Part shown: positions 8,882-18,179 of the stretch, piece by piece | Layout: the number at the start of each line of letters is the position of its first letter | Position numbering within the stretch: the first letter of the stretch is position 1 | Source of the DNA: Blastococcus haudaquaticus | GTDB lineage: Bacteria; Actinomycetota; Actinomycetes; Mycobacteriales; Geodermatophilaceae | Reading direction: 5' to 3' | Assembly (NCBI RefSeq): GCF_900230285.1 | Contig: NZ_OCNK01000003.1 | Location: 310,001 to 374,000 of the forward strand | DNA: 64,000 nt | The notes under the pieces: model-generated | Seen by the model: only the letters and a program-made list of their open reading frames with translations | Told to the model about the DNA's origin: nothing | Databases searched by the model: none | Made by a program: the position numbers and the translations under genes

Positions 8882-9642
8882 GTTCCCTGGAGAGCGAGGC
8901 CATGGAGGCGGAGTTCGACACCGTCGCCGGCTGGACCGAGGAGGCCGTCCGCACGCTGGGCCCGGAGTACGCCGTTCCCGCGGGCTGCCGGGGGAGCGGG
9001 AGCGAGGGTGCGCTGCGCTGGCTGGCCGACCGGCTCGACCTGCGTCCGGGCGCCCGGCTGCTGGACGACGGGGCCGGCGTGGGCGGACCGGCTGGCTGGC
9101 TGGCGGCCGAGCGCGGGGTGCGACCGGTGTGCGCGGAGCCGATGGCAGCCGCGGTCCGCGCCTCCCGACGGCTGTTCGGGCTCCCCTCCGTGGTGGCGAT
9201 GGCCCAGCAGCTGCCGTTCGCCGACGGCTCGTTCGACGCCGCCTGGTGCCTCGGCGTGCTGTGCACGACGTCGGACAAGGCCGGCTCGCTGGCCGAGCTG
9301 CGCCGGGTGCTCGTCCCGGGGGCGCGCCTCGGTCTGCTGGTGTTCGTGGCCGCCGGTCCGCTGCCGCCACCCCTGCCGGAGGGCAACGAGTTCCCGGGCG
9401 AGACCGAGCTGCTCGACCTGCTGGGCGGCGCGGGCTTCGACCTGCAGGACTCGGGGACCGCTGATCTCGCCGACAGCCCCGACGAGTGGCTGGAGCGGGC
9501 CGACGCCGTCGATGCGGAGGTGGCCCGCAGGCACGGGGAGGCGCCGGAGCACGAGCAGGCCCGCGAGAACGCCAAGCGGGTCGGCAGGCTCATCTCCGGG
9601 AAGCACCTGCGACCGTGGCTCGGGATCGCCATCGCCCGCTGA
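8878..9642 (+). CDS. Class I SAM-dependent methyltransferase
   Basis: A 254-residue Rossmann-fold methyltransferase. Motif I is LLDDGAGVGGPAGWL (about 61-75); the acidic end of strand 2 is CAEPM; motif post-I contains FADGSFDAAWCLGVL. It belongs to the Methyltransf_11/25-like group acting on small molecules. The start is fixed by the ATGA overlap with the MTHFR-like gene, which implies translational coupling. A folate one-carbon enzyme feeding a methyltransferase is a suggestive pairing, but SAM rather than methyl-THF is the expected donor. The acceptor cannot be told from sequence. Confidence 0.85.
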   Translation: MSSLESEAMEAEFDTVAGWTEEAVRTLGPEYAVPAGCRGSGSEGALRWLADRLDLRPGARLLDDGAGVGGPAGWLAAERGVRPVCAEPMAAAVRASRRLFGLPSVVAMAQQLPFADGSFDAAWCLGVLCTTSDKAGSLAELRRVLVPGARLGLLVFVAAGPLPPPLPEGNEFPGETELLDLLGGAGFDLQDSGTADLADSPDEWLERADAVDAEVARRHGEAPEHEQARENAKRVGRLISGKHLRPWLGIAIAR

Positions 9643-9692
9643 GCAGGCTGAGCCCGCTGAGGACCCGAAACGCGCGGGACACACGCCGTCAT

Positions 9693-9698
9693 TAGGTT
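9693..9698 (+). promoter_or_regulatory. -10 hexamer TAGGTT of a probable leaderless transcript
   Basis: TAGGTT fits the actinobacterial TANNNT -10 pattern and lies exactly seven bases before ATG 9706. There is no ribosome binding site between them, so transcription should begin at or next to the A of the start codon. Confidence 0.45.
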
Positions 9699-9705
9699 CG
9701 TCGCC

Positions 9706-11334
9706 ATGGCGGACCTCTTCGACGGCTACTCCCTCGGGGAGCAGTGGGACGAGATGTTCGCCCGCGTCTCCGAGCCGCGGGCCGCGTACGCCGGTCTGTT
9801 CGCGTCGCTGCAGCCCATGGCCGGCGAGGAACTGGCCGCCCGCGCCGACGTGCTCTCGCAGACCTACCGCGACGCGGGCGTCACCTTCGCCCACGCGGGG
9901 GAGGAGCAGCCGTTCCCCCTCGACATCGTGCCGCGGGTCATCGGCGCCGAGGAGTGGGCGGTCATCGAGCGCGGGGTGGCCCAGCGGGTGCACGCGCTGG
10001 AGGCCTTCCTCGCCGACGTCTACGGGGCCGGGCAGGTGTTCACCGACCGGGTCGTGCCACGCAGCGTGGTCACCACCAGCGCGCACTTCCACCGCCAGGC
10101 GCACGGGCTGGTGCCACCCAACGGCGTCCGCGTGCACGTCAGCGGCATCGACCTGGTGCGCGACGAGGCCGGCGACTTCCGCGTGCTCGAGGACAACCTG
10201 CGCTCGCCGTCGGGCGTCAGCTACGTCATCACCAACCGCGCGGCGATGAGCCAGGTCCTTCCGGAGCTCTTCGCCGACCACCGCATCCAGCCGGTCGCCG
10301 ACTACCCGAGCCGGCTGCTCGCCGCGCTCAAGGCGTCCGCCCCGTCGAACGTCGCCGACCCCACGGTCGTCGTCCTCACCCCGGGCGTCTACAACTCCGC
10401 CTACTTCGAGCACGCGCTGCTGGCCCGCCAGATGGGCGTCGAGCTGGTGGAGGGCCGCGACCTCGTCTGCGCGGGCAACCAGGTCAGCATGCGGACGACG
10501 GACGGCCAGCAGCGGGTCGACGTCATCTACCGCCGGATCGACGACGAGTTCCTCGACCCGGTGCACTTCCGCCCCGACTCCGTGATCGGCTGCGCGGGCG
10601 TCCTGAACGCCGCCCGCGCCGGCCGGGTGACCATCGCCAACGCCGTCGGCAACGGCGTCGCCGACGACAAGCTGCTCTACACCTGGGTCCCCGACCTCAT
10701 CCGCTACTACCTGGACGAGGAGCCGGTGCTGCAGAACGCCGACACCTACCGCCTGGACGAGCGGGACACCGTGGAGTGGGTGCTGGAGTCCCTCGACCAG
10801 CTGGTGCTCAAGCCGGTGGACGGGTCCGGCGGCAAGGGCATCGTCATCGGGCCGAAGGCGGACGAGAAGACGCTCGACGAGCTCGCGGTCAAGGTGCGGG
10901 CCCGTCCGCGGGACTGGATCGCGCAGAAGCCGATCGGCCTCTCCACCTGCCCGACGCTGATCGGCGGCCGGATCGCCCCCCGGCACGTGGACCTCCGGCC
11001 GTTCGCCATCAACGACGGCGACAAGGTGTGGGTGCTGCCCGGGGGGCTGACCCGGGTGGCGCTGCCCGAGGGGGAGCTGGTGGTCAACTCCAGCCAGGGT
11101 GGCGGCTCGAAGGACACCTGGGTGATCAGCCCGCCGCGGCAGGGCAACGGCGCAGGTGCGGACGACGACGCGGCTCCGGACCTGACGACGATCGAGTTCA
11201 CCGCCGTCGACCTCCCCGACGACCCGCCGGCGCCGGACCCGGGCCCGCTGGGCGACACCGTGGTGGGCCAGGGTCAGCAGCAGCAGCAGGGGGCCTTCAT
11301 GGCCAGTTCGGCCCCTCGGGGGACCAGGTGCTGA
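9706..11334 (+). CDS. Circularly permuted ATP-grasp protein (amidoligase-type)
   Basis: A 542-residue member of the DUF404/DUF407 (CP_ATPgrasp) family. Visible landmarks are the N-terminal GEQWDEMF region, the EDNLRSPSGVSYV block, and the ATP-grasp core with VLKPVDGSGGKGI and NPSLRPF-like RHVDLRPFAI segments. Known members sit beside alpha-E and transglutaminase-like genes and are predicted to join amino acids or peptides. The family occurs in mycobacteria as Rv2411c. The next gene starts inside its end (7-nt overlap). The last 50 residues are Asp/Pro/Gln-rich and poorly conserved. Confidence 0.88.
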   Translation: MADLFDGYSLGEQWDEMFARVSEPRAAYAGLFASLQPMAGEELAARADVLSQTYRDAGVTFAHAGEEQPFPLDIVPRVIGAEEWAVIERGVAQRVHALEAFLADVYGAGQVFTDRVVPRSVVTTSAHFHRQAHGLVPPNGVRVHVSGIDLVRDEAGDFRVLEDNLRSPSGVSYVITNRAAMSQVLPELFADHRIQPVADYPSRLLAALKASAPSNVADPTVVVLTPGVYNSAYFEHALLARQMGVELVEGRDLVCAGNQVSMRTTDGQQRVDVIYRRIDDEFLDPVHFRPDSVIGCAGVLNAARAGRVTIANAVGNGVADDKLLYTWVPDLIRYYLDEEPVLQNADTYRLDERDTVEWVLESLDQLVLKPVDGSGGKGIVIGPKADEKTLDELAVKVRARPRDWIAQKPIGLSTCPTLIGGRIAPRHVDLRPFAINDGDKVWVLPGGLTRVALPEGELVVNSSQGGGSKDTWVISPPRQGNGAGADDDAAPDLTTIEFTAVDLPDDPPAPDPGPLGDTVVGQGQQQQQGAFMASSAPRGTRC

Positions 11335-12278
11335 GCCGGATCGCGGAGTCGCTGTTCTGGATCGGCCGCTACGTGGAGCGCGCCGACGACACCGCCCGCA
11401 TCCTCGACGTGCACACCCAGCGCCTGGTCGAGGACCCCTGGATCGACGAGCGCCGGGCCTGCTCGAACCTGCTGGGACTGATGGGCTCGCCCACGCCGGA
11501 GGCCGAGGCCGACACCGAGCGGGTGCTCGCCACCCTGGCGTTCGACCGGACCAGCCCCGGCTCGATCGTCGGCGCCCTGTCGGCGGCGCGGGAGAACGCC
11601 CGCGGCGCCCGCGAGGTGCTGAGCGCGGAGATCTGGGAGTCGCTCAACGTCACCCACAACGCCCTGCCGCAGCAGCGCACGATGGCCCGCCGCTACGGCC
11701 CGCACTCGCTGTTCCGCTTCGTCCGGGAACGCTCGGCGATGGTCTTCGGCCTGGCCGACTCCACGATGAGCCGCGACGAGAGCTGGCTGTTCCTCATCCT
11801 CGGCCGCTCGCTGGAGCGGGTGGACATGACCTCCCGGATCATCTCCACGCGCATCCTGGCCGGGGACGCCGCGCCGTCGTGGACGCTGGTGCTGCGCTCG
11901 ACCGGTGCCTACGAGCCCTACCTGCGCACCTACCGCGGCATGGTGAACAGCAGCCGGGCGGCGGAGTTCCTGCTGCTGGACCGGCTGTTCCCGCGCTCGG
12001 TGTTCGCGGCCCTGGAGCAGGCGGAGGCGTGCCTGGCGGAGCTGGAGCGCTCCACCGTCCGCGACGCCGCCCGCGTCGGCGTGGCCGGCGAGGCGCACCG
12101 CATCGTGGGCCGCGCCCGCACGATGCTGGAGTTCATGAGCCCGCCCGAGCTGCTGACCGGTCTGCCCGCGCGGCTGGAGGAGCTGCAGCGCACCTCCTCG
12201 GCGGCCAGCGCCGCGGTGACCCACCGCTTCTTCACCGAGCAGGCGCCGCAGGTGTGGGTGCCGGAGGAGGCGGGATGA
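11328..12278 (+). CDS. Alpha-E domain protein
   Basis: A 316-residue, all-helical protein of the Alpha-E family (PF04168), recognised by its N-terminal signature RIAESLFWIGRYVERADDTAR and an even spread of helices. The biochemical role is unknown; genome neighbourhoods always pair it with cp-ATP-grasp and transglutaminase genes, as here. GTG start at 11328 overlaps the upstream stop by seven bases, and the downstream gene starts in its stop (ATGA), so the three proteins are translationally coupled. The mycobacterial counterpart is Rv2410c. Confidence 0.88.
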   Translation: MLSRIAESLFWIGRYVERADDTARILDVHTQRLVEDPWIDERRACSNLLGLMGSPTPEAEADTERVLATLAFDRTSPGSIVGALSAARENARGAREVLSAEIWESLNVTHNALPQQRTMARRYGPHSLFRFVRERSAMVFGLADSTMSRDESWLFLILGRSLERVDMTSRIISTRILAGDAAPSWTLVLRSTGAYEPYLRTYRGMVNSSRAAEFLLLDRLFPRSVFAALEQAEACLAELERSTVRDAARVGVAGEAHRIVGRARTMLEFMSPPELLTGLPARLEELQRTSSAASAAVTHRFFTEQAPQVWVPEEAG

Positions 12279-13168
12279 CGCAGAGCCAGGCCCAGAGCCA
12301 GGTGGCCCATTCCCGGCCCGCTGCCCACCGCTGGCGGCTGCAGGTCGTGCACCGCACCCGGTTCCACTACACCGGGCAGGTCCGCTCCAGCTACAACGAG
12401 GCGCGGCTGACGCCGGAGAGCAGCAACCGGCAGACGACGCTGCGCTCCAAGGTCGAGATCGAACCGGCCGCGACCGCCTACGCCTACCGCGACTACTGGG
12501 GGTCGACGGTCACCGCGTTCGACCTGCACAGCCCGCACTCCGAGCTCGTCGTCACCGGGACGTCGATCGTGGAGGCCGGGCCCGACCTCGGCGGGCACGA
12601 CCGCGTGGGCTGGAGCAGCCTCGCGGCCGGCGAGGTGCGCGCGCAGTTCGGCGAGCTGCTGAGCCCCACCCCGCTGACGGCCATGGACGACGAGGTGGTG
12701 GCCGAGGCGCGGGCAGCGGTCGGCGACGCCCGGCCGCAGCAGGCCGGCCGGGTGATCTGCGAGTTCGTCCGCGACCGCATCGGCTACCTCTCCGGGTCGA
12801 CGAACGTGAAGACCAACGCCATGCAGGCCTGGAGCGCGGGCCAGGGGGTCTGCCAGGACATCTCCCACGTCACCGTGGGCCTGCTGCGGGCGCTCGGCCT
12901 GCCGGCGCGCTACGTCTCCGGCTACCTGCACCCCAGGCCCGGCGCGGAGATCGGTGTCCCGGTCACCGGCGAGAGCCACGCCTGGGTCGAGTGGTGGGAC
13001 GGCGGCTGGAACGCCTACGACCCCACCAACGCCGTCGAGATCGGCACCCGGCACGTCACGCTCGGCCGGGGCCGCGACTACGGCGACGTCCCACCGTTCA
13101 AGGGCCTGTTCTCCGGGCCGAAGAGCGAGGGGCACACGGTGACGGTGGAGGTCACCCGCCTGGCCTGA
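12275..13168 (+). CDS. Transglutaminase-like cysteine protease family protein
   Basis: A 297-residue cytosolic protein with an N-terminal beta domain (bact_transglu_N, about 22-110) and a transglutaminase core. The Cys-His-Asp triad is visible: Cys in QGVCQDISH, His in GESHAWVEWW, Asp in AYDPTN. It may cleave or transfer isopeptide bonds made by the ATP-grasp partner; that link is inference from the constant neighbourhood. The start is ATG 12275 in the ATGA overlap; the reading frame open further upstream is antisense-free shadow of the alpha-E gene. The mycobacterial counterpart is Rv2409c. Confidence 0.9.
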   Translation: MTQSQAQSQVAHSRPAAHRWRLQVVHRTRFHYTGQVRSSYNEARLTPESSNRQTTLRSKVEIEPAATAYAYRDYWGSTVTAFDLHSPHSELVVTGTSIVEAGPDLGGHDRVGWSSLAAGEVRAQFGELLSPTPLTAMDDEVVAEARAAVGDARPQQAGRVICEFVRDRIGYLSGSTNVKTNAMQAWSAGQGVCQDISHVTVGLLRALGLPARYVSGYLHPRPGAEIGVPVTGESHAWVEWWDGGWNAYDPTNAVEIGTRHVTLGRGRDYGDVPPFKGLFSGPKSEGHTVTVEVTRLA

Positions 13169-13201
13169 GGTCCCGGCCGCGGACCTGGGACACTGGAGGC
13201 G

Positions 13202-15022
13202 ATGAGCGCACCCCTGAACCTGGTCAACCTCGAGCGGGTGCACAAGGCACACGGCACGACCGTGATCCTCGACGACGTCTCCCTGGGCGTCGCCGCGGGC
13301 GAGCGGATCGGCGTCGTCGGCCGCAACGGCGGGGGCAAGAGCACCCTGCTGTCGCTGCTGACCGGCACCGACGAACCCGACTCCGGCCGGGTCACCCGCC
13401 GTGGCGACCTCGCCATGGGAGTCCTCGACCAGCTGGGCACCCTGCCGGTCGGGACGACGATCCGCGACGTCGTGCTGCCCACGACCATGTTCGCGAACGA
13501 GCACGAGTGGGCCGCCGACCCCGCGGTCCGCAGCGTGCTCGCCGGGCTGGAGCTCGACCGGATGGGCCTGGACGCGCCGGTGGCCCCGATGTCCGGTGGC
13601 GAGCGGCGCCGGGTCGCCCTGGCCGCGCAGCTGATCCGCCCGCTGGACCTGCTGGTGCTCGACGAGCCGACCAACCACCTGGACGTCGAGGGGGTCGCCT
13701 GGCTGGCCGAGTACGTCAACCAGCGGGCCGGCGGGCTGGTCGTCGTCACCCACGACCGGTGGTTCCTCGACGAGGTCTGCACCACGACGTGGGAGGTCGC
13801 CGGCGGCAGCGTGCACGCCTACGACGGCGGCTACTCGGCCTACACGCTCGCCCGTGCGGAGCGGGCGCGGATCTCCTCGGTCACCGAGGAGCGGCGCCAG
13901 AACCTGGTGCGCAAGGAGCTGGCCTGGCTGCGCCGCGGCCCGCCCGCCCGGACCAGCAAGCCGAAGTTCCGCATCGAGGCCGCGCAGGCGCTGATCGCCG
14001 ACGAGCCCCCGGCGCGGGACACGATGGCGCTCAAGGGCTTCGCCGCCCGGCGGCTCGGCAAGACCGTCTACGACGTCGAGGACGTCGACTACGCGGTTCC
14101 CACCGACGACGGACCCCGCAGCCTGTTCCAGGACCTCACCTGGCACGTCGGCCCGGGCGACCGGATCGGGATCGTGGGCGTCAACGGCGCGGGCAAGACG
14201 TCGCTGCTGAAGCTGCTGGTCGGGGAGACGAAGCCGGACGCCGGGAGGGTCGTGGTCGGCCAGACCGTGGCACCGGCCTACCTCTCCCAGCACGTCACCG
14301 AGCTGCCCCCGCGCGCCCGGGTGCTGGAGGCCGTGCAGGACGTCGCCCGCATCGCCCGGATCGGCAACCAGGAGATCTCGGCATCCACGCTGGCCGAGCG
14401 GTTCGGCTTCGCGGCGAACCGGCAGTGGACGCCCGTCGGCGACCTCTCCGGCGGTGAGCGGCGGCGGCTCCAGCTGCTGCGGCTCCTCATGGCCGAGCCC
14501 AACGTGCTGGTGCTCGACGAGCCGACCAACGACCTCGACATCGACACGCTGACCGCGCTGGAGGACCTGCTCGACAGCTTCCCCGGCACGGTGCTCGTGG
14601 TCAGCCACGACCGGTACTTCGTCGACCGGGTCTGCGACAAGGTCGTCGCGCTCCTCGGCGACGGCACGCTGGCCGAGCTGCCCGGCGGGGTGGACGAGTA
14701 CCTGCGGCGCCGGGCCGCGGGCGGGGCCCCGCTGACCACGGCCTCGGGCGACGGCGGGCCGCGGCCGGTCGGTTCGCCGTCGACGGCGGCACCCGCGGTC
14801 TCCGCGGCGGAGGCGAGGGCAGCGAAGAAGGAGGCCAGCCGGCTGGAGCGGCGCATGCTCAAGCTGGACGCCGACGAGAAGAAGCTGCACGCGCAGCTGG
14901 CGGAGGCCGCCGCCGACTACGCGAAGGCGGCCGCGCTGGACGCCGAGCTCAAGGCCGTGCACGCGGAGAAGGAACAGGTCGAGAACGACTGGCTGGCCGC
15001 GACGGAGCTCGCCGACGGCTGA
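13202..15022 (+). CDS. ABC-F family ATPase (Uup/Etta-like ribosomal protein)
   Basis: A 606-residue protein with two ABC cassettes and no membrane domain. Cassette 1: Walker A GRNGGGKST (about 41-49), signature MSGGERRRVALA, Walker B LLVLDEPTNHLD. Cassette 2: Walker A GVNGAGKTS (about 327), signature LSGGERRRLQLL, Walker B VLVLDEPTNDLD. A C-terminal coiled coil (about 535-606) resembles that of Uup. ABC-F proteins act on the ribosome in translation or antibiotic protection. ATG start with GGAGG six bases upstream. It follows the transglutaminase gene by 33 bases. Confidence 0.92.
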   Translation: MSAPLNLVNLERVHKAHGTTVILDDVSLGVAAGERIGVVGRNGGGKSTLLSLLTGTDEPDSGRVTRRGDLAMGVLDQLGTLPVGTTIRDVVLPTTMFANEHEWAADPAVRSVLAGLELDRMGLDAPVAPMSGGERRRVALAAQLIRPLDLLVLDEPTNHLDVEGVAWLAEYVNQRAGGLVVVTHDRWFLDEVCTTTWEVAGGSVHAYDGGYSAYTLARAERARISSVTEERRQNLVRKELAWLRRGPPARTSKPKFRIEAAQALIADEPPARDTMALKGFAARRLGKTVYDVEDVDYAVPTDDGPRSLFQDLTWHVGPGDRIGIVGVNGAGKTSLLKLLVGETKPDAGRVVVGQTVAPAYLSQHVTELPPRARVLEAVQDVARIARIGNQEISASTLAERFGFAANRQWTPVGDLSGGERRRLQLLRLLMAEPNVLVLDEPTNDLDIDTLTALEDLLDSFPGTVLVVSHDRYFVDRVCDKVVALLGDGTLAELPGGVDEYLRRRAAGGAPLTTASGDGGPRPVGSPSTAAPAVSAAEARAAKKEASRLERRMLKLDADEKKLHAQLAEAAADYAKAAALDAELKAVHAEKEQVENDWLAATELADG

Positions 15023-15053
15023 CCGGACGGGCCGGCGCACGGTGTCCTGACGA

Positions 15054-15093
15054 CGCTCGTGCTCTGAGTCCGTGGGGACTCAGAGCTCGAGCG
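15054..15093. repeat. Long hairpin with GCTCTGAGTCC inner stem (copy 1)
   Basis: The stem GCTCTGAGTCC / GGACTCAGAGC (15061-15071 with 15076-15086) has a 4-nt loop. It extends outward through a T-T mismatch into CGCTCG / CGAGCG. It lies between the ABC-F gene and the mrp operon and could terminate the former. The same inner stem recurs at 25974-26011 with different outer arms. No T-run follows. The rest of the 15023-15293 gap holds a TAACCT -10-like hexamer at 15217 and nothing else I can assign. Confidence 0.7.
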
Positions 15094-15293
15094 TGCCGGG
15101 GGAGCAGGGGGCAGGCGGCGGCCTCGGCGCGGCTGCCCTGGCCAGGCCGACGCGACCGCCGGGACGAGTGCCGAGAGCGGGCTTGTGACGCCCGGCGGGC
15201 GATGACGCGGGGCCGGTAACCTGGCGGCACCGCCGCTGGTGTCCGTCCGACGTCTGTGGTCGTCCCCGAGCCCCTCGAGACTCCCGGAGACCC

Positions 15294-18179
15294 GTGCTCG
15301 CTGTCCTGCTCCTCCACGTGGTGGCCGCCGTCCTGGCGCCCGTCCTCGTGCGGTGGTGGGGCCGGAACGCCTTCGTGCTGCTGGCGGCGGTGCCCGCGGC
15401 GGGCTTCGGCTGGGCGCTGACCCGCCTGGCCGCGGTCACCGACGGCGGCGAGGTCACCGAGACGATCCCGTGGGTCCCCGCCCTCGATCTCGACGTCGCC
15501 CTGCGGCTGGACGCCCTCTCGCTGACCTTCGCGCTGCTGGTCACCGGCGTCGGCGCGCTCGTGCTCCTCTACTGCGCCCGCTACTTCGAGCCCGGCGACG
15601 AGGGGACCGGCCGCTTCGCCGGCACCCTCACCGCGTTCGCCGGCTCCATGCTCGGCCTGGTCCTCGCCGACGACCTGCTGCTGCTCTACGTCTTCTGGGA
15701 GCTCACCACCGTCTTCTCCTACCTGCTCATCGGTGGGTCGGGGACCAAGCTCGCCGCCCGTCGCGCCGCCAGCCAGGCGCTGATCCTCACCACCGCGGGC
15801 GGGCTGGCCATGCTGATCGGGCTGATCATGCTGGGCGAGACCAGCGGGAGCTACCTGCTGTCGGAGGTCGTCGCCGAGCCGGGCAGCGGCCCGCTCCTGG
15901 TCGCGGGCACGATGCTCGTCCTCGCCGGAGCCGTGACCAAGTCGGCGATGATCCCGTTCCACTTCTGGCTGCCCGCCGCCATGGAAGCGCCCACCCCGGT
16001 CAGCGCGTACCTGCACGCCGCGGCGATGGTGAAGGCCGGCATCTACCTGGTGGCGCGGCTGGCTCCCGGCTTCGCCGACGTGCCGGGCTGGCGCCCGGTC
16101 CTGCTGGTCCTCGGGCTGGCCACCATGCTGGTGGGCGGGTACCGCGCGCTGCGGCAGAACGACCTCAAACTGCTGCTGGCCTTCGGCACGGTGAGTCAGC
16201 TCGGTTTCCTCATGGTGCTGGTCGGCGGCGGGAGCCGGGAGCTGGCCGCCGCCGGGCTGGCGATGACGCTGGCGCACGCGTTGTTCAAGTCCACGCTGTT
16301 CCTCACCGTCGGGGTGATCGACCACGCGACGGGGGTCCGCGACCTGCGCACGCTGTCCGGCCTGGGCCGCCGGCTCCCGGTGCTGGCCGTCATCGGCACG
16401 CTGGCTGCCGCCTCGATGGCCGGTCTGCCGCCGCTGCTGGGCTTCGTCGGCAAGGAGGCGGCGTTCACCGCGCTCCTGGACGGCGGCCTGCCCGACCGGA
16501 CCGTCGCCGCGGCGGAGCTGGCCGGCCTGGTTCTGGGGTCGGTGATCACCGCCGCCTACACCGCGCGGTTCCTGTGGGGAGCCTTCGCGCGCAAACCCGG
16601 CCTCGCGCCGACCGAACCGGCCGAGCTGATCCACCCGCCCGGCGCGCTCTTCCTGGCCGCGCCCGCGGTCCTCGCCGTCGCCGGCCTCCTCGCCGGGCCC
16701 TTCAGCCCCGTCCTGGAGCCGCTGGTCGCGTCCTACGCCGACGGGCTGCCGCTCCTCGCGCCGGAGGCCGAGCAGCTCGCGTTGTGGCACGGGCTCCAGC
16801 CGGCGCTGCTGCTGTCGCTGCTCACCGTCCTCGGCGGCGCGCTCCTGTTCGCCGTCCGCCGCACGGTCTTCCGCACCCAGCGGCGGCTGGCGGTGGGCGC
16901 GTCGGCGGACGAGGGCTACTGGAACACGCTGCAGGCGCTCGATCGGCTGGCGGTCCTCGTCACCGGGACGACGCAGCGCGGCTCGCTGCCGGCCTACCTC
17001 GGTACGATCCTCGTCGTCGTGCTCGCCCTGCCGGGGGCGGTGCTGCTGTTCCGGGCCCCGTGGCCGGGGGAGTGGCGGGCGTGGGACACCCCCATCCAGG
17101 CCCTGGTCGGCGCGGTCGCGCTCATCGCCGCCGCTCTCGCGCTGCGCATCCGCCAGCGGCTCTCGGCAGTCCTCGTCGTGGGGGTCACCGGCTACGCGCT
17201 CGCGGTGCTCTTCGCGCTGCAGGGCGCCCCGGACCTCGCCCTCACCCAGTTCCTCGTCGAGACGCTCACCCTGGTCGTCTTCGTGCTGGTGCTGCGCAAG
17301 CTGCCGAAGGACATCGCCGAGCGGCACCGGCCCCGCGAGCGCGCCGTGCGCGGGGTCATCGCCGTCGCCGTCGGGACGCTGATGGCCGCCGCCGGCGCGG
17401 TGGCCATGAGCGTGCGCACCGCCACCCCGGTCTCGGTGGACTACCCGGAGGCCGCCTACGACTTCGGTGGTGGCCAGAACGTCGTCAACGTGACGCTCGT
17501 CGACATCCGGGCCTGGGACACGCTCGGCGAGATCTCCCTGGTCGTCGTGGCTGCGACCGGTGTGGCCAGCCTGGTGTTCCTGCGCAGGCGGACCGGCGCC
17601 GTCGAGCGGCTGGACCCGGTGGAGCTGGCCCGGCAGGAGCGCACGTCCCGCCGCGCACCCCGCGGGCAGTGGCTGGCCGCCTCCGCGGCGCTGGCCCCCG
17701 AGCGGCGGTCGGTGATCCTCGAGGTGATCACCAGGATCCTGTTCCACACCATCCTGGTCTTCTCGCTGTTCCTGCTCTTCAGCGGGCACAACGAGCCGGG
17801 CGGCGGGTTCGCCGGTGGCCTGGTCGCGGGCCTGGCGCTGGTGCTGCGCTACCTGGCCGGTGGCCGCTACGAGCTGGGCGAGGCCGCCCCCGTCGACCCC
17901 GGGCTCCTGCTCGGGGCCGGCCTGCTCTTCGCCGGGGGGACCGGCGTCGCCGGGCTGCTGCTGGGTGCGGACGTCCTCCAGACGGCGATCCTGCAGACCA
18001 CCCTGCCGGTGCTCGGCGACGTCAAGCTGGTCACCTCGCTGTTCTTCGACATCGGCGTCTACCTGATCGTGGTGGGGCTCGTGCTCGACATCCTGCGGAG
18101 CCTCGGCGCCGAGCTGGACCGCCAGGTGGACGAGGACGACCCGATCGACGCCGCGCGCGGAGAGGTGATCGTCCGATGA
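15294..18179 (+). CDS. mrpA: Mrp Na+/H+ antiporter, fused subunits A and B
   Basis: A 961-residue polytopic membrane protein. Residues about 1-650 are NuoL/MrpA-like with proton-channel helices (e.g. KSAMIPFHFWLP and HALFKSTLF). Residues 650-790 form the MrpA C-terminal extension, and about 800-955 match MrpB (FSLFLLFSGHNEPGGGFAGGL). Fusion of A and B is common in actinobacteria. The complex uses the proton gradient to export Na+ and helps in pH and salt tolerance. GTG start with CGGAG upstream. It overlaps mrpC by ATGA; all six mrp genes overlap by four bases and must be one operon. Confidence 0.93.
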   Translation: MLAVLLLHVVAAVLAPVLVRWWGRNAFVLLAAVPAAGFGWALTRLAAVTDGGEVTETIPWVPALDLDVALRLDALSLTFALLVTGVGALVLLYCARYFEPGDEGTGRFAGTLTAFAGSMLGLVLADDLLLLYVFWELTTVFSYLLIGGSGTKLAARRAASQALILTTAGGLAMLIGLIMLGETSGSYLLSEVVAEPGSGPLLVAGTMLVLAGAVTKSAMIPFHFWLPAAMEAPTPVSAYLHAAAMVKAGIYLVARLAPGFADVPGWRPVLLVLGLATMLVGGYRALRQNDLKLLLAFGTVSQLGFLMVLVGGGSRELAAAGLAMTLAHALFKSTLFLTVGVIDHATGVRDLRTLSGLGRRLPVLAVIGTLAAASMAGLPPLLGFVGKEAAFTALLDGGLPDRTVAAAELAGLVLGSVITAAYTARFLWGAFARKPGLAPTEPAELIHPPGALFLAAPAVLAVAGLLAGPFSPVLEPLVASYADGLPLLAPEAEQLALWHGLQPALLLSLLTVLGGALLFAVRRTVFRTQRRLAVGASADEGYWNTLQALDRLAVLVTGTTQRGSLPAYLGTILVVVLALPGAVLLFRAPWPGEWRAWDTPIQALVGAVALIAAALALRIRQRLSAVLVVGVTGYALAVLFALQGAPDLALTQFLVETLTLVVFVLVLRKLPKDIAERHRPRERAVRGVIAVAVGTLMAAAGAVAMSVRTATPVSVDYPEAAYDFGGGQNVVNVTLVDIRAWDTLGEISLVVVAATGVASLVFLRRRTGAVERLDPVELARQERTSRRAPRGQWLAASAALAPERRSVILEVITRILFHTILVFSLFLLFSGHNEPGGGFAGGLVAGLALVLRYLAGGRYELGEAAPVDPGLLLGAGLLFAGGTGVAGLLLGADVLQTAILQTTLPVLGDVKLVTSLFFDIGVYLIVVGLVLDILRSLGAELDRQVDEDDPIDAARGEVIVR

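Noticed and set aside
14949-17789. 946-codon minus-strand frame opposite mrpA
   Set aside because: Antisense shadow: Gln/Glu/Arg-rich with no conserved motif. The mrpA frame is unmistakable.
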